Below, piece after piece: positions 62,199 to 64,000 of a stretch of DNA of 64,000 nt (position 1 is the first letter of the stretch; each line of letters opens with the position of its first letter). Source of the stretch: Hymenobacter fodinae (GTDB lineage: Bacteria > Bacteroidota > Bacteroidia > Cytophagales > Hymenobacteraceae); assembly GCF_004745825.1 (NCBI RefSeq), contig NZ_SRLA01000002.1:1116001-1180000 (forward strand), in the 5' to 3' direction. The notes beneath the pieces are model-generated. The model was not told the DNA's origin, made no database searches, and saw nothing but the letters and a program-made list of their open reading frames with translations. Both the position numbers and the translations under genes were made by a program.

Positions 62199-62666
62199 CT
62201 ACCAGTTTGGGTTATGGATTACGCCGAGGGTTGTGTCGGTACCCTGGGCGGCATCTTTGCTAGGAAACGTTACGCTACCCAGAGTTAAATTCACATGAGC
62301 AGATTGGCTGCCTTCAGCATCGGTCACTGGGTAAATGTCTATCGTCTGGAGCTGGATTTTAGGCTTCGCCCCTAAGCTAAGGGCAATGCGGTACGCATTC
62401 TCAACCATGTTTACATCGGGCAGGTTGAGAAACAAATCATCCGTGCGCTGAGTAAGCAACTGGCTGTCGTCGGTGGCTATGATGTGCAACTCACCACCGT
62501 CGGGTAGCTGCAGAACCGCTTCATGGGGGCCGGCTGGGTTAGGCTCCCGGTTTAGTGCCACGCTGAAGTACTCAACTACGTTCGGCCATGTGGCCGTGGG
62601 TACGTAAAGGTACAGCACATTACTTCTAGTAATGGTAGGCTCAGAGGTAGAGGTAGTTGGGTTCAT
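62199..62666 (-). CDS. VOC-like small protein ending in HNPNW, paralogue A
   Basis: A 155-residue protein with a fold that looks like two beta-alpha-beta-beta-beta units of the VOC/glyoxalase class: YLYVPTATWPNVVEYFSVALNREP, then LFLNLPDVNMVENAYRIALSLGAKPKI, ending GVIHNPNW. The metal-binding residues usual for glyoxalase are not clearly conserved. It shares the ending IHNPNW with the gene at 62932. GC-richer than its paralogue. Confidence 0.75.
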   Translation of the reverse strand: MNPTTSTSEPTITRSNVLYLYVPTATWPNVVEYFSVALNREPNPAGPHEAVLQLPDGGELHIIATDDSQLLTQRTDDLFLNLPDVNMVENAYRIALSLGAKPKIQLQTIDIYPVTDAEGSQSAHVNLTLGSVTFPSKDAAQGTDTTLGVIHNPNW

Positions 62667-62851
62667 AGTAGCTATCTGGTTGTAAGTGAAAGATATAGAT
62701 CTAATATAATGTAACTTATTGGATATATAACTTCATTATTTTAATACATGGCTAGTGAGCGTAGGTGTATCGCCTTATTTCTTGCTTAATGGAAGCAATA
62801 CGCATAAGTACTGAAAGCTCTGCTGCGTTATCGGTTGGCATACAAGAGCCA

Positions 62852-62895
62852 TACCCGCTGCCGAAGAGCTCGTTTGCTTGCTTCGGCAGCGGGTA
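62852..62895. terminator. Hairpin between the two VOC-like genes
   Basis: TACCCGCTGCCGAAG (62852-62866) pairs perfectly with CTTCGGCAGCGGGTA (62881-62895), 14-base loop. Serves the 62932 gene on the minus strand. Confidence 0.85.
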
Positions 62896-62931
62896 CAGTT
62901 TCAAGTAAAGCGCAGGTACTAGGGGTATAAA

Positions 62932-63342
62932 TCACCAGTTTGGGTTGTGAATAAAACAGAAAAGTTGATCGTCTAAAAAATTTCTGGATTTGCCAATACC
63001 AACAATTGCTATAGTGGTGTCCACTTTGTTAGATGGACCTATCTTCTTTGGTTTTTGAACAGAGTAGGCCCCTTGGCTTATTGCTTTGTCATATAAGTCT
63101 TTAACCTCCTTTTCCCCATTCGAACCCTTTACAGGACGATATATTGGTTCATTCGCTTCCGTCAGTTCTTTTTCTTCTGCTCGAGTAAGTCGTAGCTCAG
63201 AGCTGGTATCGGCTGATACGAAAACCACTTCAGAATCACTCTGTACTCTTGGCTCCCCATATAGGTGAGTGAAGAACCGCACAACTTCCTCCCATTGTGC
63301 ATACTGAATAGTGGCTTCGATTACATCGGGTGTGTTTTGCAT
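62932..63342 (-). CDS. VOC-like small protein ending in HNPNW, paralogue B
   Basis: A 136-residue protein that shares organisation and the C-terminal residues IHNPNW with the gene at 62199: YAQWEEVVRFFTHLYGEPRV, a central KEVKDLYDKAISQGAYSV helix and LFCFIHNPNW. The upstream flank (63343-63480) is very AT-rich. It looks like a diverged paralogue, perhaps acquired or under relaxed constraint. Function unknown. Confidence 0.72.
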   Translation of the reverse strand: MQNTPDVIEATIQYAQWEEVVRFFTHLYGEPRVQSDSEVVFVSADTSSELRLTRAEEKELTEANEPIYRPVKGSNGEKEVKDLYDKAISQGAYSVQKPKKIGPSNKVDTTIAIVGIGKSRNFLDDQLFCFIHNPNW

Positions 63343-63610
63343 ACCGTAAGCTTGTTGAGTGAAATAATAACATAATATATAATTTGTATAAATTAAAATA
63401 AGAATTATTATATAAAATTAATGTTGTTACTAGCATTTCGACAGTCAGTAGCTAAAATAGGATGCTAGTGATGTTGCAGTGAGACTAAACCTAACGCAAA
63501 AGCCCCTCCCTGGCCAAGACCAGAGAAGGACTTTTGATTGGAGAGCAAATAGGCCTACCAATCGGTTACACCATTAGAAGCGGCTACTACAGGGCACCCT
63601 AAGGGTACTA
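63343..63610. other. AT-rich intergenic region with one terminator
   Basis: The first half (63343-63480) is very AT-rich and lies upstream of the VOC-like gene, a likely promoter zone for it. At 63498-63535 an imperfect hairpin, AAAAGCCCCTCCCTGG with CCAGAGAAGGACTTTT, carries an A-run and a T-run and should terminate the T9SS gene to the right on the minus strand. Confidence 0.6.
63498..63535. terminator. Bidirectional terminator after the T9SS gene
   Basis: Imperfect 16-bp stem with mismatches (63498-63513 / 63520-63535) and loop CCAAGA, with AAAA on the left and TTTT on the right. Confidence 0.7.
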
Positions 63611-64000
63611 TTACTGCACCATCAATCTGCTAACATATTGCCGGCCCTGTGTGTCGGAGGCGCGCAACGTGTACAAACCAGGTGCTAGGCCACTCACGGC
63701 TACTTGCTGCGTGACCGTGAGGGTGGCCGTGCGTACGGAGTGGCCTAGTACGTCAGTCAAGTAGCTGCACGCGGCTGCCGGCCGCTAGGCCACGTACGTG
63801 CACGGCAGTAGTGGCGGGGTTGGGGTAGAGGCCTAGTGAAACCGGATGGCCAATTGAAGCAGACAGTACAGCGCTTCCCAGAGTCGCAATAAAACTTTCA
63901 GTAACAGTTGACGTGCTAAGTGTGATGTTGCTTAACGCACAGGTGCCTGCGAAATTCCCTAATAGGTGTATATCTCCCTTGGCATCAAGGCCTAAGTGCA
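63611..64000 (-). pseudogene. T9SS-sorted, SBBP-like surface protein, C-terminal part, frame-disrupted
   Basis: Reading leftward from the window edge the frame gives LDAKGDIHLLGNFAGT (SBBP-repeat-like) and later SLGLYPNPATTAVHVRGL, the start of a type IX secretion sorting domain, but then ends at TGA at 63753-63755. The rest of the domain (LTDVLGHSV to GRQYVSRLMVQ and a TAA at 63611-63613) continues in another frame, which has a stop upstream. The two halves fit one normal domain if one base near 63755-63770 is extra. Either a real frameshift or a sequencing error. The N-terminal part lies outside the window. Confidence 0.8.

Larger units (their letters stand above)
1..64000. repeat. Iterated heptamer GGCCTAG / CTAGGCC across the window
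   Basis: By eye about 80 copies of GGCCTAG or its complement occur in the 64 kb, inside genes and between them in both orientations, most often extended as TGGCCTAG or, in the palindromic form, GGCCTAGGCC. My rough expectation from base composition is about a dozen. Examples: 294, 377, 5216, 7385, 23374, 23412, 24687, 45518, 45552, 63742. Several copies form hairpin arms. The count is manual and needs verification. Confidence 0.85.

Noticed and set aside
62199..63342. Assigning glyoxalase enzyme function to the two VOC-like proteins
   Set aside because: The metal-binding residues of glyoxalase I are not clearly present; only the fold is suggested.
1..64000. CRISPR array, prophage or complete insertion sequence
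   Set aside because: No regularly spaced direct repeats, transposase, integrase or phage structural gene was recognised; the iterated motif is irregularly spaced and short.

Overview
The window is GC-rich bacterial chromosome, most likely from a Bacteroidota member of the Hymenobacter type (family Hymenobacteraceae). Support: a C-terminal type IX secretion sorting domain next to SBBP-like sequence at the right edge; a sigma-ECF gene overlapping an anti-sigma/beta-barrel protein; TPR-containing histidine kinase; many lipoproteins; no strong Shine-Dalgarno sequences; a tRNA without encoded CCA. The genus assignment is inference from overall style, not from a search.

Layout. 1-5.3 kb: a urocanase gene (hutU), an AT-rich foreign-looking membrane protein gene, and a tandem duplication of an NADP-binding oxidoreductase together with its leader and hairpin. 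5.3-19.8 kb: small lipoproteins and secreted proteins, a Zn-alcohol dehydrogenase/SRPBCC pair, an AraC regulator next to a flavin monooxygenase, acyltransferase-like and MFS membrane proteins, ThuA and GH43 proteins and a cold-shock protein. 19.9-32.9 kb: metabolism and stress: CtlX-type deiminase, malate:quinone oxidoreductase, spore-photoproduct-lyase-like radical SAM enzyme, MscS channel, nicotinamidase, a BLUF blue-light sensor, then a compact RNA-end-processing group (PNKP-like kinase overlapping a Thg1-like 3'-5' polymerase, with a convergent 2H phosphoesterase), a methyltransferase and hutI. 32.9-36 kb: an ECF sigma/anti-sigma/lipoprotein operon. 36.3-39.4 kb: a tightly overlapping five-gene operon (PhzF, DoxX-like, DUF2071, membrane methyltransferase, membrane protein). 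39.5-49.1 kb: TPR protein, KTSC protein, TlpA-like oxidoreductase, RuvC, LPG-synthase-like membrane protein plus glycosyltransferase, cytochrome c, ABC permease, GAF-SpoIIE phosphatase and DinB. 49.1-57.6 kb: a surface polysaccharide region (O-antigen ligase, Wzz-like, flippase, FkbM methyltransferase, GT4, polysaccharide deacetylase, GT2). 57.6-64 kb: TatD, asparaginase, tRNA-Ser(GGA), a TPR histidine kinase, two diverged VOC-like paralogues ending in the same residues, and a frame-disrupted T9SS cargo gene running off the right edge.

The two signals I consider most worth following are (1) a highly iterated heptamer GGCCTAG/CTAGGCC, about 80 copies by hand count over 64 kb, in genes and between genes on both strands, often paired into terminator-like hairpins and supplying TAG stop codons; it behaves like a DNA-uptake or HIP1-type genome signature; and (2) the PNKP-like kinase/Thg1-like polymerase/2H phosphoesterase cluster, which looks like an RNA (tRNA) end-repair module.
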